Of a stretch of 53,725 bases of DNA, positions 16,916 to 27,332 are shown in pieces. The notes under the pieces were generated by a model. That model was not told where the DNA came from. It searched no databases and worked only from the letters and a program-made list of their open reading frames with translations. The position numbers and the translations under genes were made by a program. Position 1 is the first letter of the stretch; each line of letters begins with the position of its first letter. Source of the stretch: a cf. Phormidesmis sp. LEGE 11477 (GTDB taxonomy: Bacteria > Cyanobacteriota > Cyanobacteriia > Phormidesmidales > Phormidesmidaceae); assembly GCF_015207105.1 (NCBI RefSeq), contig NZ_JADEXO010000031.1, positions 1-53,725 on the forward strand, written 5' to 3'.

Positions 16916-18553
16916 TCACCCGAGCTGCTGCTCTCTATAGCGTGAGATTTTAGACCAAGTCCCAGGCCCGACCTCCTTCTCAAACTCTTGGATTATCCAC
17001 GCTTCTGAATCCCCGGCGCTTTTTCTGGCGCTGTTGCATAGATACTCAACAATATCGAGCTGCTCGTCCCAATTTGGCCTAGCGCCGTAGAGAGAGCCAA
17101 GGCACCACTCTGTTTTGGGCTCGCGTCCGCACTGATCCATAAAGGTTCTATCTGCCCACCCAGGGCCTCTACCCTGTTTGTAGGCTCGCCGTCGGTGTCC
17201 GTGATACAGCTCTATCAAAGTTGGCACATCTTTGATCTGTTGAGCTTGAGCGTTTGAATATATTTCCACCATGTTCTCGGTGTTGACAGGTCGCTCGCTA
17301 ATCCACTGATGAGCGCAGTCTGGACATTTCACGATAAAAGAAAGAACAATCCTGCCACAGGCAGGGCAGGGCTTGGTCGGTGGTGCGCCGCCGCCGCCAG
17401 AAGACGCTTTCCTAGTCGGCAGTGAATAGCTCTCTATATCTTCAGGAAAGCCTAATCGCTGCAAGTTGCCAGCTTGATCAAGAATAATGCCGTACGCCTT
17501 GCCGGTTTGAGGCGAGATTCTCATTACCCGTCCTAGCTGCTGAAAATGCATAGCGCTAGACATGGTTGGGCGTAGCATCAGACCCACCTCTACGCTAGGC
17601 TCATCAAAGCCAATGCTAATTACGTTGCAGGAGGTCAGCACGCTCAGCTCTCCCGTTTTGAGAGCGTGATACAGCCGCTTACGGTCCTTGATAGAGGTGT
17701 TGCCATCGACTGTATCGGCGGTGATACCGGCTTTGCGAAATTCTTCGGCGACGTGGTTGGCATGTTCTATATCTACGCAGAAGGCGATGGTGCGTTTGCC
17801 TTTGCCAATGCGAAACCATTCTTGCACAATTTTTTCGACCAGTTCGGTGCGATCGCAAGCATTCTTCAAATCTTTTTCGTCATAGTCACCCCGCGAGGTC
17901 TTCACCGCTTCTAGATTCGCCATGCTGTCTCTAGGCATACTGTAATACTTCATCGTCGATAGATAGCCCATCTCTTGCAGCACATTGGGTACAGGCGAAG
18001 ACACCAAAGTCTCTAAATAATCTCCTAACTGTTCTTTTCCCAACCGCAGCGGCGTTGCCGTCATCACCAAATGAACCGCATTCGCATGAGTCTTAGTCAT
18101 GACTTTTTTGCCTACCTGACTAAAAAGCGTGATATGCCCTTCATCGTAAAACACCACATCTGCTGGCCACTTTTGCCACCATCTGCGTTTTGCCATCGTT
18201 TGGATACTGGCAATCTGAATTGGCGCATCCCGATTCTCTTCCCATCCAGCCTTGATAAAGCCGCACTGCAAACCAAATGCCTTCATCTTTTCGTAAGTCT
18301 GACCGACCAGCACATCTAGATGCACCAAAAACATTAGCCGCTTGCCCGCTGCCTCAGCATGGGCACAAATCTGGCCGCTGATAATCGTCTTTCCAGCCCC
18401 CGTCCCAGCAATAATGGCGACTCTTTTATGCCCCACATTCAGCTCTTCGTAGAGATCTTTGATCAGCTTTTCCTGATAGGGACGCAGCTTGGGGGGGCTA
18501 GAAGGTGTAGGCGCAGCGACGATAGGCTGTGCTTCATAGGTTTGGCTAGGCAC
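16916..18553 (-). CDS. Superfamily 2 DEAD/DEAH-type helicase with C-terminal zinc ribbon
   Basis: The 545-residue protein has a RecA-like pair: motif I as AGTGAGKT, motif II as DEGH, motif III as MTATPLRL, and motif VI as QQLGRVMRIS. After the helicase core a four-cysteine ribbon (CPACGRIV... CPDC) and a C-terminal region of about 120 residues with conserved Trp and Arg follow. Related UvrB/RecG-like helicases with such tails occur in phages and bacteria, often tied to restriction or repair. No nuclease or methylase gene adjoins it. It lies between nadE (convergent) and a Uma2 gene on the same strand. The exact role is unknown. Confidence 0.87.
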   Translation of the reverse strand: MPSQTYEAQPIVAAPTPSSPPKLRPYQEKLIKDLYEELNVGHKRVAIIAGTGAGKTIISGQICAHAEAAGKRLMFLVHLDVLVGQTYEKMKAFGLQCGFIKAGWEENRDAPIQIASIQTMAKRRWWQKWPADVVFYDEGHITLFSQVGKKVMTKTHANAVHLVMTATPLRLGKEQLGDYLETLVSSPVPNVLQEMGYLSTMKYYSMPRDSMANLEAVKTSRGDYDEKDLKNACDRTELVEKIVQEWFRIGKGKRTIAFCVDIEHANHVAEEFRKAGITADTVDGNTSIKDRKRLYHALKTGELSVLTSCNVISIGFDEPSVEVGLMLRPTMSSAMHFQQLGRVMRISPQTGKAYGIILDQAGNLQRLGFPEDIESYSLPTRKASSGGGGAPPTKPCPACGRIVLSFIVKCPDCAHQWISERPVNTENMVEIYSNAQAQQIKDVPTLIELYHGHRRRAYKQGRGPGWADRTFMDQCGREPKTEWCLGSLYGARPNWDEQLDIVEYLCNSARKSAGDSEAWIIQEFEKEVGPGTWSKISRYREQQLG

Positions 18554-18695
18554 AACGACACAGGATTTATAAATAGCTTGTCGTTCAATAGGATATACGC
18601 ATAGAAGCCCAGTTTGCCAGATATCCAGATGCCAGATGTCGGTCTGCCAGATGCTTCTAGCTGCTAGAAAGACTAATTGCTACAGTCCAAAGTCG

Positions 18696-19325
18696 CTATG
18701 CTATTAGCCTAGACAGCGTTAGGTTTATGTCTGGGAAAATACCTGAGACTATCTTATCGTGCAGACGAAACTGTTGCTTGTGATAGCTATCGGCTTCAAG
18801 CTGGCAAACCGTTACGGTAGGATGTTTGGGTTTTCCAATAAACTCAAGCCCCCCCAATCCTCTAAGATCAACTATCCAGTATTCTTTAATTCCTAACACC
18901 AAATATTCCTCTACCTTTCGCGCATAGTCATCTTGCCAGTTAGTACTGACAATCTCCGCAACCATTACAATAGAATCACCAGAAGTAACAATAGGTTCTC
19001 TGTGCCAAAGCGGCTCTTGTTCGAGCTTTGATTTGTCTAATACGATGACATCTGGTCTTAGAGTGGTTGCCTGAGCAGCTAGCGGCTGGATCAGACAGTT
19101 CTTTGGAATTGTCCAATCTTTATTCAAACTGAGTAGCGCAGAGAACCAGTACCCTGAGACTTTCCCTGAAACCTCTTCGTGCGGGCCGGTTGGTTCCAAA
19201 TCTCTTAGCTCTCCATCAATTAGCTCGTAACGAGGGTCATCTCCGTATTGCAGCAGAAAATCTTCTACGGTGAACGTTCTTACAGAGGCGTATGTCACGA
19301 TTGCTATCCTGCGACTGTAGCCCAA
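18696..19325 (-). CDS. Uma2-family (DUF820) PD-(D/E)xK endonuclease-fold protein
   Basis: The 209-residue product follows the Uma2 pattern: an opening (S)VRTFTVEDFLLQYGDDPRYE, then LIDGEL, a LRPDVIVLD strand, and the core IVSTNWQDDYARKVEEY followed by EYWIVDLRG, which matches the ExK and downstream strand of the fold. Such genes are present in many copies in cyanobacteria, and their function is unproven. A GTG ten codons in is an alternative start. A second member lies at 49081-49671. Confidence 0.88.
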   Translation of the reverse strand: MGYSRRIAIVTYASVRTFTVEDFLLQYGDDPRYELIDGELRDLEPTGPHEEVSGKVSGYWFSALLSLNKDWTIPKNCLIQPLAAQATTLRPDVIVLDKSKLEQEPLWHREPIVTSGDSIVMVAEIVSTNWQDDYARKVEEYLVLGIKEYWIVDLRGLGGLEFIGKPKHPTVTVCQLEADSYHKQQFRLHDKIVSGIFPDINLTLSRLIA

Positions 19326-19365
19326 TCATAGCAAGTCGGCTCGCAGTCGTATCGAGTCCACTGAT

Positions 19366-20736
19366 TTAAACAAAGGTGAATGCCTCACTTTGTATCATCA
19401 GACCGTTGTTCCCGCGAACGACCGCGATCAGCTCAGCTTCATCTGCTGTGTTTAAAAAGATTCCCTGACCGCCTTTGGTTGCTTTAGGGGCTCTCCCGAT
19501 AGAATAGTCGCTGGCACTACCGTGAAGCTGAATACGATCGCCTTCATTTGATCGAAAGTCTGAAATAAATGCGTAGTCATCCGTTCCCACCGTGTCAGAG
19601 AGCCCATCGTCGTAGAAGACTCCGGCCTGACTTCCTAATACAAACAAATCGCCATGCCCCCCGCCTATTAACGTATCTTTCTCTCCAACGCCGCTGTCAC
19701 CAGAGCTGCCTTCACCAGATCCTACGCCTATCAGCGTATCGCGCCCCTTTCGCCCAGTCAGGTAATCATCGCCGCTGCCACCAATCAACATGTCTTTTCC
19801 CTGACCGCCAACTAGGCTATCGTTACCATCCCCACCGTCGAGCAGATCGTTGTTGTCGTCGCCTAATAGCCGATCGTCGCCGCCTTCGCCTAATAGCTGA
19901 TCGTTCCCTTTGTCACCAATAACAACATCATTGCCATCGCCTGCTCTGATTTGATCGTTGCCCCTTAGCCCCTGAAGCGTTTGCGCGCGATCGCTACCTA
20001 ACAGCACGTCATTAGCCTTTGTTCCTAACACCAAAGCCGCATCGGACGGAGTTAGATCAGGGGTTGGACTAGGTGAGGTATTTGATCGATTGTCTAATGG
20101 ATCAACTGACCCCTTTCCTTTTCCATACAGCGCCCGAATGCCCTTGATATCATCGTCATATAAGAAGGCCGTACCTAAACCCGAATAGATATCTGTTGCA
20201 AAAGGTTGCATAATAGCGTCTTCTTCAGATTCATGATCTAGGCCCAAAGTATGTCCGATTTCATGAACAGCCACCGCCAAGAAATCAAACGTACTGTTTG
20301 ACCACTCTGTTGCCCACCTATCTTGGCTATCAAAGTCAACCTCTGTTGCCAAGTCTCCGAAATAGGTCAGGCTGGCCTCTCCTAAAGTACCGCCGCTGCC
20401 GTCAATCTCTTCATAGCCGAACCGAATATCTGCTGCATCAGGGTTGGTTTGAGACTTTCTCCCAGTGTCCTCGACCTCGACAAAATCAAGCGGCGCATAT
20501 TGAGCCCATAGTTCAAAAGATTCTTCAATTGCGGTCTTTATCTCTGATTCGGTAATACCACCTTTGATTCCCCCATCGAGCAGATTGTCATAGCTGTAGG
20601 TCAGTGCGATATCAGATCCTTTGCCGTTAGGTTGATTCCACCGAAAGATCGGATCTTGCAGAGAGAATTTTAGTTTAACAGTGCTACCGTCTGAGGATAA
20701 AGCAGCGTTTGACTTATTAGTATTGGAGGAGTGCAT
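19366..20736 (-). CDS. Secreted M10 metallopeptidase (matrixin-like) with RTX repeats
   Basis: The catalytic part has the metzincin zinc site HEIGHTLGLDH (His158, His162 and His168 in this numbering), with the Met-turn AIMQP shortly after. A Pro/Ser-rich linker leads to about nine calcium-binding nonapeptide repeats of the GGxGxDxLx type, then a short C-terminal hydrophobic region. With no Sec signal and an RTX end, type I secretion is expected. The ATG at 20736 is preferred; a TTG at 20793 would extend it by 19 residues. No T1SS genes are adjacent. A role in extracellular proteolysis is likely; the substrate is unknown. Confidence 0.9.
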   Translation of the reverse strand: MHSSNTNKSNAALSSDGSTVKLKFSLQDPIFRWNQPNGKGSDIALTYSYDNLLDGGIKGGITESEIKTAIEESFELWAQYAPLDFVEVEDTGRKSQTNPDAADIRFGYEEIDGSGGTLGEASLTYFGDLATEVDFDSQDRWATEWSNSTFDFLAVAVHEIGHTLGLDHESEEDAIMQPFATDIYSGLGTAFLYDDDIKGIRALYGKGKGSVDPLDNRSNTSPSPTPDLTPSDAALVLGTKANDVLLGSDRAQTLQGLRGNDQIRAGDGNDVVIGDKGNDQLLGEGGDDRLLGDDNNDLLDGGDGNDSLVGGQGKDMLIGGSGDDYLTGRKGRDTLIGVGSGEGSSGDSGVGEKDTLIGGGHGDLFVLGSQAGVFYDDGLSDTVGTDDYAFISDFRSNEGDRIQLHGSASDYSIGRAPKATKGGQGIFLNTADEAELIAVVRGNNGLMIQSEAFTFV

Positions 20737-21563
20737 TGAGTTCAATCTTTCGATATTGTTATACGTGGTCTTATTCGGATAAAACTTCAGCAAAAGTCAC
20801 CTAAACGCTTGCAAGCTAATTTTTACGTTTGTTCTAGCGGCTGTTTTGACGGAAGTGCTCTAGCGAAAATAACTGCATAGGCTGCTTTCAAACGAAAAGT
20901 CTAGTGACAACTACAAAACAAAATCTCGCTTTTGCGGATCTTTTTAGCTCCGATGTTCGTACTTTAGGAGAAAGTAAAATCCTCCGAGTTTTACCTCTAG
21001 AATCTTGCCTCTTAGACACTTATCCTCTACCAATCTGCACTGTTATCAAAGAGATAGATCATAGAAGAGACAGAACTTCCTTGATTCTTTGACGGACTGT
21101 ACTCAGGAGGCAGTATACTGCAAAACTCTCAGATTCTTAGTGAGAATAGCAATAGATGAAAGATAGCTGAACAGAGTTTAGATTTTTTTATTAGTCAACC
21201 TGTTCAAACTATACCGTATAAAAATTATTCGCTAAATATAGCGACCTACTCAACGGCACGTAGCAGAGAATTCGGCAGAATGCTAAGCATTTTAGCTTTA
21301 TCTAACAAGAGATTTATTCGACAAGGGGCAGTTACTCTAGCACCAGAGTTGCTTTAAATGAGAGCACAAGCTAGATGCAGATTGCGCTAGATGCAGATTG
21401 CGCTAGCGCTCACTTTAATGATACTCATTTTAGAATTGATGGCTGTCTTACCTGATGAACATTACTTCAGTCGGCTCCCTGCAGAAGCGCCTATAATTTT
21501 GGTTCAATCACTTTGTCGGTAAGCTACCAAAGGGGTCTTTAGGATAGAGATCTCTATCAGACT
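20737..21563. other. Gene-poor intergenic stretch of about 830 bp
   Basis: This is the divergent region between the RTX protease and the PAS kinase. It is AT-rich around 21170-21240. A 16-nt unit (GCTAGATGCAGATTGC) is repeated in tandem at 21370-21385 and 21386-21401. A 62-codon plus-strand frame at 20904 begins with GTG, has no Shine-Dalgarno or recognisable family and is not called. No tRNA or clear terminator was seen. Confidence 0.6.
21370..21401. repeat. 16-nt tandem duplication
   Basis: Two perfect copies of a 16-nt unit beginning GCTAGATGC lie head to tail in the long intergenic region before the PAS kinase gene. Confidence 0.9.
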
Positions 21564-23477
21564 ATGCCATTCTCCCCGCTATATAGGCCCAGAGTAGATC
21601 TGCTAAGCTTTTTGCGCTCGCGCCTTTCTCAAAAAATAGTGCTTTCCATTTTTGGAAGTATCGTTGTGATCGAGGCGCTGATTCTGATTCCATCAGTCAT
21701 CCGGCGACAGCAAGAGCTGCTACAAGGACTAGCTCTACAATCTTCTGCGAGTCTAAAAGTCGCAATGGTAGATGTCAAAACGACAGATGAGGTAGTTTTC
21801 CCTGAGCAGCTACTCGCTAAGCTCAGCCGGCTCGAAGCCATTCCTATCGTAGTCGGTGGCAGCCTCTACGACGTTAGAGGCAATTCAATCGGGAGCTTTG
21901 GCGAAGCACCGACCATGACCTTCACAGACTTCTCAGATGTAGAAGATGTAGCAGACTCTTTTGTGTCCAACTTTAACCCTAGAGCGGATAGATACGAGGT
22001 AGCGCAAACGTTTCCCCTAGTGGGTATTCCTCATTGGGTGGTGATTAATCACGATACTACCAGTGTGCGACGAGAGGTTCGCGCTTTTATCTGGCGTATC
22101 TTTGGATTGGTACTGCTGATTTCAGCCGTAGTTACACTCACTACAATGGTGGTTTTACGTGCCGTATTAATCTCGCCTGTGCTCGCACTCAATGATGATT
22201 TGTTAGAAGCAGCGCCTGCTGCCTTAAACGAAGAGAATGCGACAATGTATGCATTCAAATCGCTTCGCTATAGACACAAAAAGGATGAGATCGGTGCAGT
22301 TATCGGCGCTTTTCAACAGATGTTTGAGCGCATTTCTACTAACATTGCTCAGCGCCAACAAGCAGAAGATCGGCTCAGAGAAAGCGAAAATCGCTTTCGC
22401 ACGTTGGTAGAACAGGCTGCAGAATCTATCTTTGTTTTAGATGAACATGCAAAAATCTTGGATATTAATCGATTTGCTCTCAACAGTTTGAACTATGAGC
22501 GAGCCGAACTGATCCATCACAATCTGTTTGAGGTTAACCCCGCTTTCACACCTCAAGACTACGACGTTCTTTGGCGAAGATTGCAAGCAGGGAACCCTGT
22601 CACGGTGGAGAGCATTCACCGCCGTAAAGATGGCAGTACTTATCCTGTAGAGGTTCGAGCCAATTTTATGGTGATGACGGGCAAACAGCAGGCACTGGCG
22701 CTGGTAAGGGATATCAGCGATCGCAAACAGGCCGAAAAAGCCCAAGCGCGCCTAGCAGAAATCGGTCAGCTTGCCGCCATGATTGTCCATGAAGTGCGTA
22801 ATCCCTTTACCACCGTATACATGGCACTTTCTACTTTTCAGACCATGGATCTGCCGCCTAGAGGAAAAATGCGGCTATCTCTTGCGATGGAAGAATCTGA
22901 GCGACTGAAGCGGTTGCTCAACGAAATCTTGACCTACTCTAAGGAGCAAAAGCTGGTCGAAGAACGGATTGAAATTAACGATTTATCCAAAGAGTTACTG
23001 CGATCGCTGCAAGAATTACCCGCTGCAACAGACAAAACTATTCAGCTAATCACGCAGCCAGAACCATTAATAGTAAAAGGCGATCGCGACAAACTCAAAC
23101 AGGTCTTCATCAATTTAGTCACGAATGCATGCGAAGCTATTTCCCCCAAAGAAACTGTCACTTGGCAATTGCAACGAGCTTTTGGGGAACACGTTTTTCA
23201 ACCGCCTACCTCTTTGCAATCCAACTCAACACAGCACGTCAAAATCCAAGTGCATAACGGCGGCGATCCGATTCCACCCGAGGTTCTTCCTAAGCTGACC
23301 CAGCCTTTCATTTCTACAAAAGCCGACGGTAATGGTCTAGGTCTAGCCATTACTAAACGTATCGTTGAAGCTCACGGCGGCAGTATGACGATTGGCTCAT
23401 CAGTAGAAAAAGGTACGACTGTTACAGTTTTCTTGCCATTGGTGATCGGAGATCCGGTGCTAGAACAATCACGCTGA
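21564..23477 (+). CDS. Membrane PAS-domain sensor histidine kinase
   Basis: The 637-residue protein has a first membrane helix at about 24-46, an external domain to about 172, a second helix at about 176-200, and a HAMP-like linker. A PAS domain follows (about 273-390, FRTLVEQAAESIFVLDEHAK). The HisKA domain has phospho-acceptor His409 in MIVHEVRNPF, and the HATPase has the N-box NLVTNACEA and G-box GNGLGLAI. No receiver domain is attached, and no response regulator is next to it, so its partner lies elsewhere. It would detect an extracytoplasmic or PAS-bound signal. Confidence 0.93.
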   Translation: MPFSPLYRPRVDLLSFLRSRLSQKIVLSIFGSIVVIEALILIPSVIRRQQELLQGLALQSSASLKVAMVDVKTTDEVVFPEQLLAKLSRLEAIPIVVGGSLYDVRGNSIGSFGEAPTMTFTDFSDVEDVADSFVSNFNPRADRYEVAQTFPLVGIPHWVVINHDTTSVRREVRAFIWRIFGLVLLISAVVTLTTMVVLRAVLISPVLALNDDLLEAAPAALNEENATMYAFKSLRYRHKKDEIGAVIGAFQQMFERISTNIAQRQQAEDRLRESENRFRTLVEQAAESIFVLDEHAKILDINRFALNSLNYERAELIHHNLFEVNPAFTPQDYDVLWRRLQAGNPVTVESIHRRKDGSTYPVEVRANFMVMTGKQQALALVRDISDRKQAEKAQARLAEIGQLAAMIVHEVRNPFTTVYMALSTFQTMDLPPRGKMRLSLAMEESERLKRLLNEILTYSKEQKLVEERIEINDLSKELLRSLQELPAATDKTIQLITQPEPLIVKGDRDKLKQVFINLVTNACEAISPKETVTWQLQRAFGEHVFQPPTSLQSNSTQHVKIQVHNGGDPIPPEVLPKLTQPFISTKADGNGLGLAITKRIVEAHGGSMTIGSSVEKGTTVTVFLPLVIGDPVLEQSR

Positions 23478-23504
23478 ATTTCGCTTACCATTACACGTAT
23501 TGCC

Positions 23505-23552
23505 CGTAATCTCATAAGTTCGTAATCTCGTAAGTCCGTAATCTCATTAGAA
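23505..23552. repeat. Three 16-nt tandem repeats between kinase and sbcD
   Basis: CGTAATCTCATAAGTT and two close variants start at 23505, 23521 and 23537. The array lies 27 bp after the kinase stop and 37 bp before sbcD. Confidence 0.9.
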
Positions 23553-23589
23553 AGTCTCTTTATCCAATTTCTTCAGCATTGTTTGACTC

Positions 23590-24903
23590 ATGATCAAAAT
23601 TCTGCATCTATCAGATATTCATATGGGCAGCGGTTTTAGTCATGGTCGAATCAACCCGGAAACGGGACTGAACACTAGGCTAGAAGATTTTTCACGGGCG
23701 TTGTGTCGGTGCGTAGACGATGCGATCGCCCAAGAAGTCGATCTCGTTCTTTTTGGGGGTGATGCTTTCCCTGATGCCACCCCGCCACCTTATATCCAGC
23801 AGGCATTTGCAAAGGAATTCTGCCGCCTGGTCGAAGCGAGCATTCCCACTGTTCTATTAGTCGGCAATCACGATCAGCACGCTCAAGGGGCTGGTGGTGC
23901 CAGCCTTTGTATCTACCGTACGCTGGGTGTTCCAGGGTTCATTGTCGGCGATACGCTGACAACGCATCAAATCGAAACTCAAAGTGGCCCTATTCAGATT
24001 GTGACGCTTCCCTGGCTCACCCGCTCTACGCTGCTCACCCGCCCAGAGACCCAAGGACTTTCGACCGAGGAGATCGCAGAGCTGTTATTAGAAAAGCTCA
24101 GAGTTGTTCTAGAAGGAGAGATTCGTAAATTAGATAGGGCGGTTCCAACGGTGCTCTTGGCGCATGTAATGACTGATACTGCTCGCTATGGGGCAGAAAA
24201 ATTTTTAGCGGTTGGGAAAGGATTTACGGTGCCTATGGCGATTCTAGCGCGTGACTGCTTCGATTACATTGCCTTAGGGCACGTGCATAAATACCAGCAG
24301 GTCAATCAGTGCCCGCTAGCCATCTATCCTGGCAGTATTGAACGAGTAGATTTTAGCGAGGAAAAGGAAGAGAAAGGCTACGTCATAGTTGAGATCGGCC
24401 AGGGAAAGACAACTGCGGAATTTCAAGCCCTGCCAGCACGGACGTTTAAAACGATAGAAGTCGATCTGACAACATCAGAGAATCCACAGTCGCGCTTGAT
24501 CGAAGCCATTGAACAGTCGGCAATCGCGCAGGCAGTAGTCAGAGTGATTTACCAAGTTAGTGCTAGTCAGATAGAGACGATAGACAATACCCTGCTCGGT
24601 GACGCATTAGCCACTGCTCATAGCTACACAATTCAGCCGCAGCTCGTTAGCCAGACCTCTAGGCCCAGACTGCCCGAGCTTGGTACAGACAACACGCTGC
24701 TGCCGATGAGCGCACTGCAGGCTTACTTAGATAATCGACAAGATTTAGCCGCGATCGCCCCCGATATTCTCCAGGCCGCCCAAGCGCTCTTGAGCCAAGA
24801 CCCGAACGGCGATAAGACCATAGGAAAGACTGTCGAGGCAGCCACAGACTCTCAGGAACTGCTCGCCATAGCAGAAGACAGCCATCAGCTTAGGCTTTTG
24901 TAG
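23590..24903 (+). CDS. sbcD: SbcD-like DNA repair exonuclease subunit (metallophosphatase)
   Basis: The calcineurin-like fold is shown by HLSDIHMGSG (residues 5-14), LFGGDAF, VGNHDQH and IALGHVHKYQ, which hold the two metal ions. The 437-residue length and C-terminal dimer/cap region fit SbcD/Mre11. With SbcC it cleaves hairpins and processes DNA ends; in a cyanobacterium rich in palindromic elements this is relevant to repeat stability. No sbcC lies next to it in this window. It converges with the cpeZ-like gene, with 40 bp between stops. Confidence 0.88.
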   Translation: MIKILHLSDIHMGSGFSHGRINPETGLNTRLEDFSRALCRCVDDAIAQEVDLVLFGGDAFPDATPPPYIQQAFAKEFCRLVEASIPTVLLVGNHDQHAQGAGGASLCIYRTLGVPGFIVGDTLTTHQIETQSGPIQIVTLPWLTRSTLLTRPETQGLSTEEIAELLLEKLRVVLEGEIRKLDRAVPTVLLAHVMTDTARYGAEKFLAVGKGFTVPMAILARDCFDYIALGHVHKYQQVNQCPLAIYPGSIERVDFSEEKEEKGYVIVEIGQGKTTAEFQALPARTFKTIEVDLTTSENPQSRLIEAIEQSAIAQAVVRVIYQVSASQIETIDNTLLGDALATAHSYTIQPQLVSQTSRPRLPELGTDNTLLPMSALQAYLDNRQDLAAIAPDILQAAQALLSQDPNGDKTIGKTVEAATDSQELLAIAEDSHQLRLL

Positions 24904-24943
24904 AGATTTGACCTGTAAATGCTAACTGACCCTTTACCGTTCA

Positions 24944-25573
24944 CTATTGATCGCGTAAGCTGCCCTTTGCTTCCCTAGTGGTCATCACCTGTTCTAGACG
25001 CGGCAGCGCACTCTCTGCTGTTTCTCTTACGTAGCTGTCAACTGAGTTATCGGCGATCAGCTGGCGCAAGACCTCAAGCGCTCGCGGGTCACCAATAGAA
25101 CCTAGCGTATTCGTGATGGTTAGCGCGATCACTACATTGTCTGTTGTCTCTAACGCCTCTAGCAGGGTGTCGACCGCCGGCACTCCCACTTCACCTAGCG
25201 ACATCACCGCCGCGATCTGCACAACTGGATAGGGATCATTCATCGCCTGACGCAATCCCGCTAGCCCCTCAGTAGGAAAAGGCTCTTCAGGATGATAAAC
25301 CGCAATCTGGGCCATCGCTTTTGTGCAGCTAGCTCTCACCGTATCATCTTCGCTATTGAGCATTTGTTCGACCACCACCGGAACAGAGGCCATGCCAATT
25401 GCACCTAGCGTTTTTACACAGGCGCGGCGATAGACCACATCCTCTTCTGCCAGTGCTGCCATCAGTTTAGGGATGGTCTGCTGATCGCGATTATCCACGA
25501 TCTCTATCATGGCTCGCTGCCGCATAGCCGGATTGGGATGCTTGAGCTGAGCGAAAACGGAATCGGCCACCAT
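24944..25573 (-). CDS. cpeZ: HEAT-repeat phycobiliprotein chaperone/lyase-family protein, CpeZ-like
   Basis: The 209-residue protein consists of five or six HEAT/PBS-lyase repeats (e.g. QRAMIEIVDNRDQQTIPKL, VVQIAAVMSLGEVGVPAV), the fold shared by CpcE/CpcF, CpeY/CpeZ and NblB. Its length near 205 residues and its place directly after cpeBA point to CpeZ, which assists the CpeY lyase in attaching phycoerythrobilin to phycoerythrin. No CpeY is adjacent. A strong terminator stands between cpeA and this gene, so it may rely on readthrough or its own promoter. Another PBS-lyase HEAT function is possible. Confidence 0.75.
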   Translation of the reverse strand: MVADSVFAQLKHPNPAMRQRAMIEIVDNRDQQTIPKLMAALAEEDVVYRRACVKTLGAIGMASVPVVVEQMLNSEDDTVRASCTKAMAQIAVYHPEEPFPTEGLAGLRQAMNDPYPVVQIAAVMSLGEVGVPAVDTLLEALETTDNVVIALTITNTLGSIGDPRALEVLRQLIADNSVDSYVRETAESALPRLEQVMTTREAKGSLRDQ

Positions 25574-25615
25574 AACAACTCATGAAAACTAATGATAATA
25601 AGGCTACAAAATCAT

Positions 25616-25663
25616 AAAAAAGGCTTCTGGAAAATCCCTAGTCATAAGGCATTAGCCAGAAGC
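25616..25663 (-). terminator. Terminator after cpeBA
   Basis: On the minus strand, an 8-bp stem (GCTTCTGG with CCAGAAGC, 25623-25630 and 25656-25663) is followed by a run of six T residues (25616-25621). A T-run also lies on the other side, so it could work in both directions. It sits about 150 bp after cpeA and just before the cpeZ-like gene. Confidence 0.8.
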
Positions 25664-25668
25664 TCTTG

Positions 25669-25716
25669 TTTTTTAACGTTTCGGTTTTTAACGTTTCACG
25701 TTTTTTAACGTCTTTC
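25669..25716. repeat. Three 16-nt repeats in the cpeA 3' region
   Basis: Units with the core TTTTTAACGTYT start near 25669, 25685 and 25701, in the transcribed region between cpeA and its terminator. Confidence 0.85.
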
Positions 25717-25814
25717 AAGCCCTAGGCCAGGGAACTGAACCAGGCTCGATGACTCTCTTTGGTAGGTGCTATGAACCTAGGATATAGACAAGCGTAGAAC
25801 CTACCGACAGAGCC

Positions 25815-26312
<498 letters not shown>

Positions 26313-26389
26313 TCAAATCTCCAAAGTTTAGTTATGTTTGATCGGTTAGGTTCGGTAAACAAGCTCAAAAGCTAATTGCCAGGCGGCAA

Positions 26390-27332
<943 letters not shown>

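Noticed and set aside
19305-19334. TTGCTAT and ATAGCAA inverted words near the start of the first Uma2 gene, resembling the ends of the two-hairpin element
   Set aside because: Arms face the opposite way, the inside has no symmetry and it lies in coding sequence.
20904-21092. 62-codon ORF in the 830-bp gap
   Set aside because: GTG start, no ribosome site, no recognised family, AT-rich surroundings.
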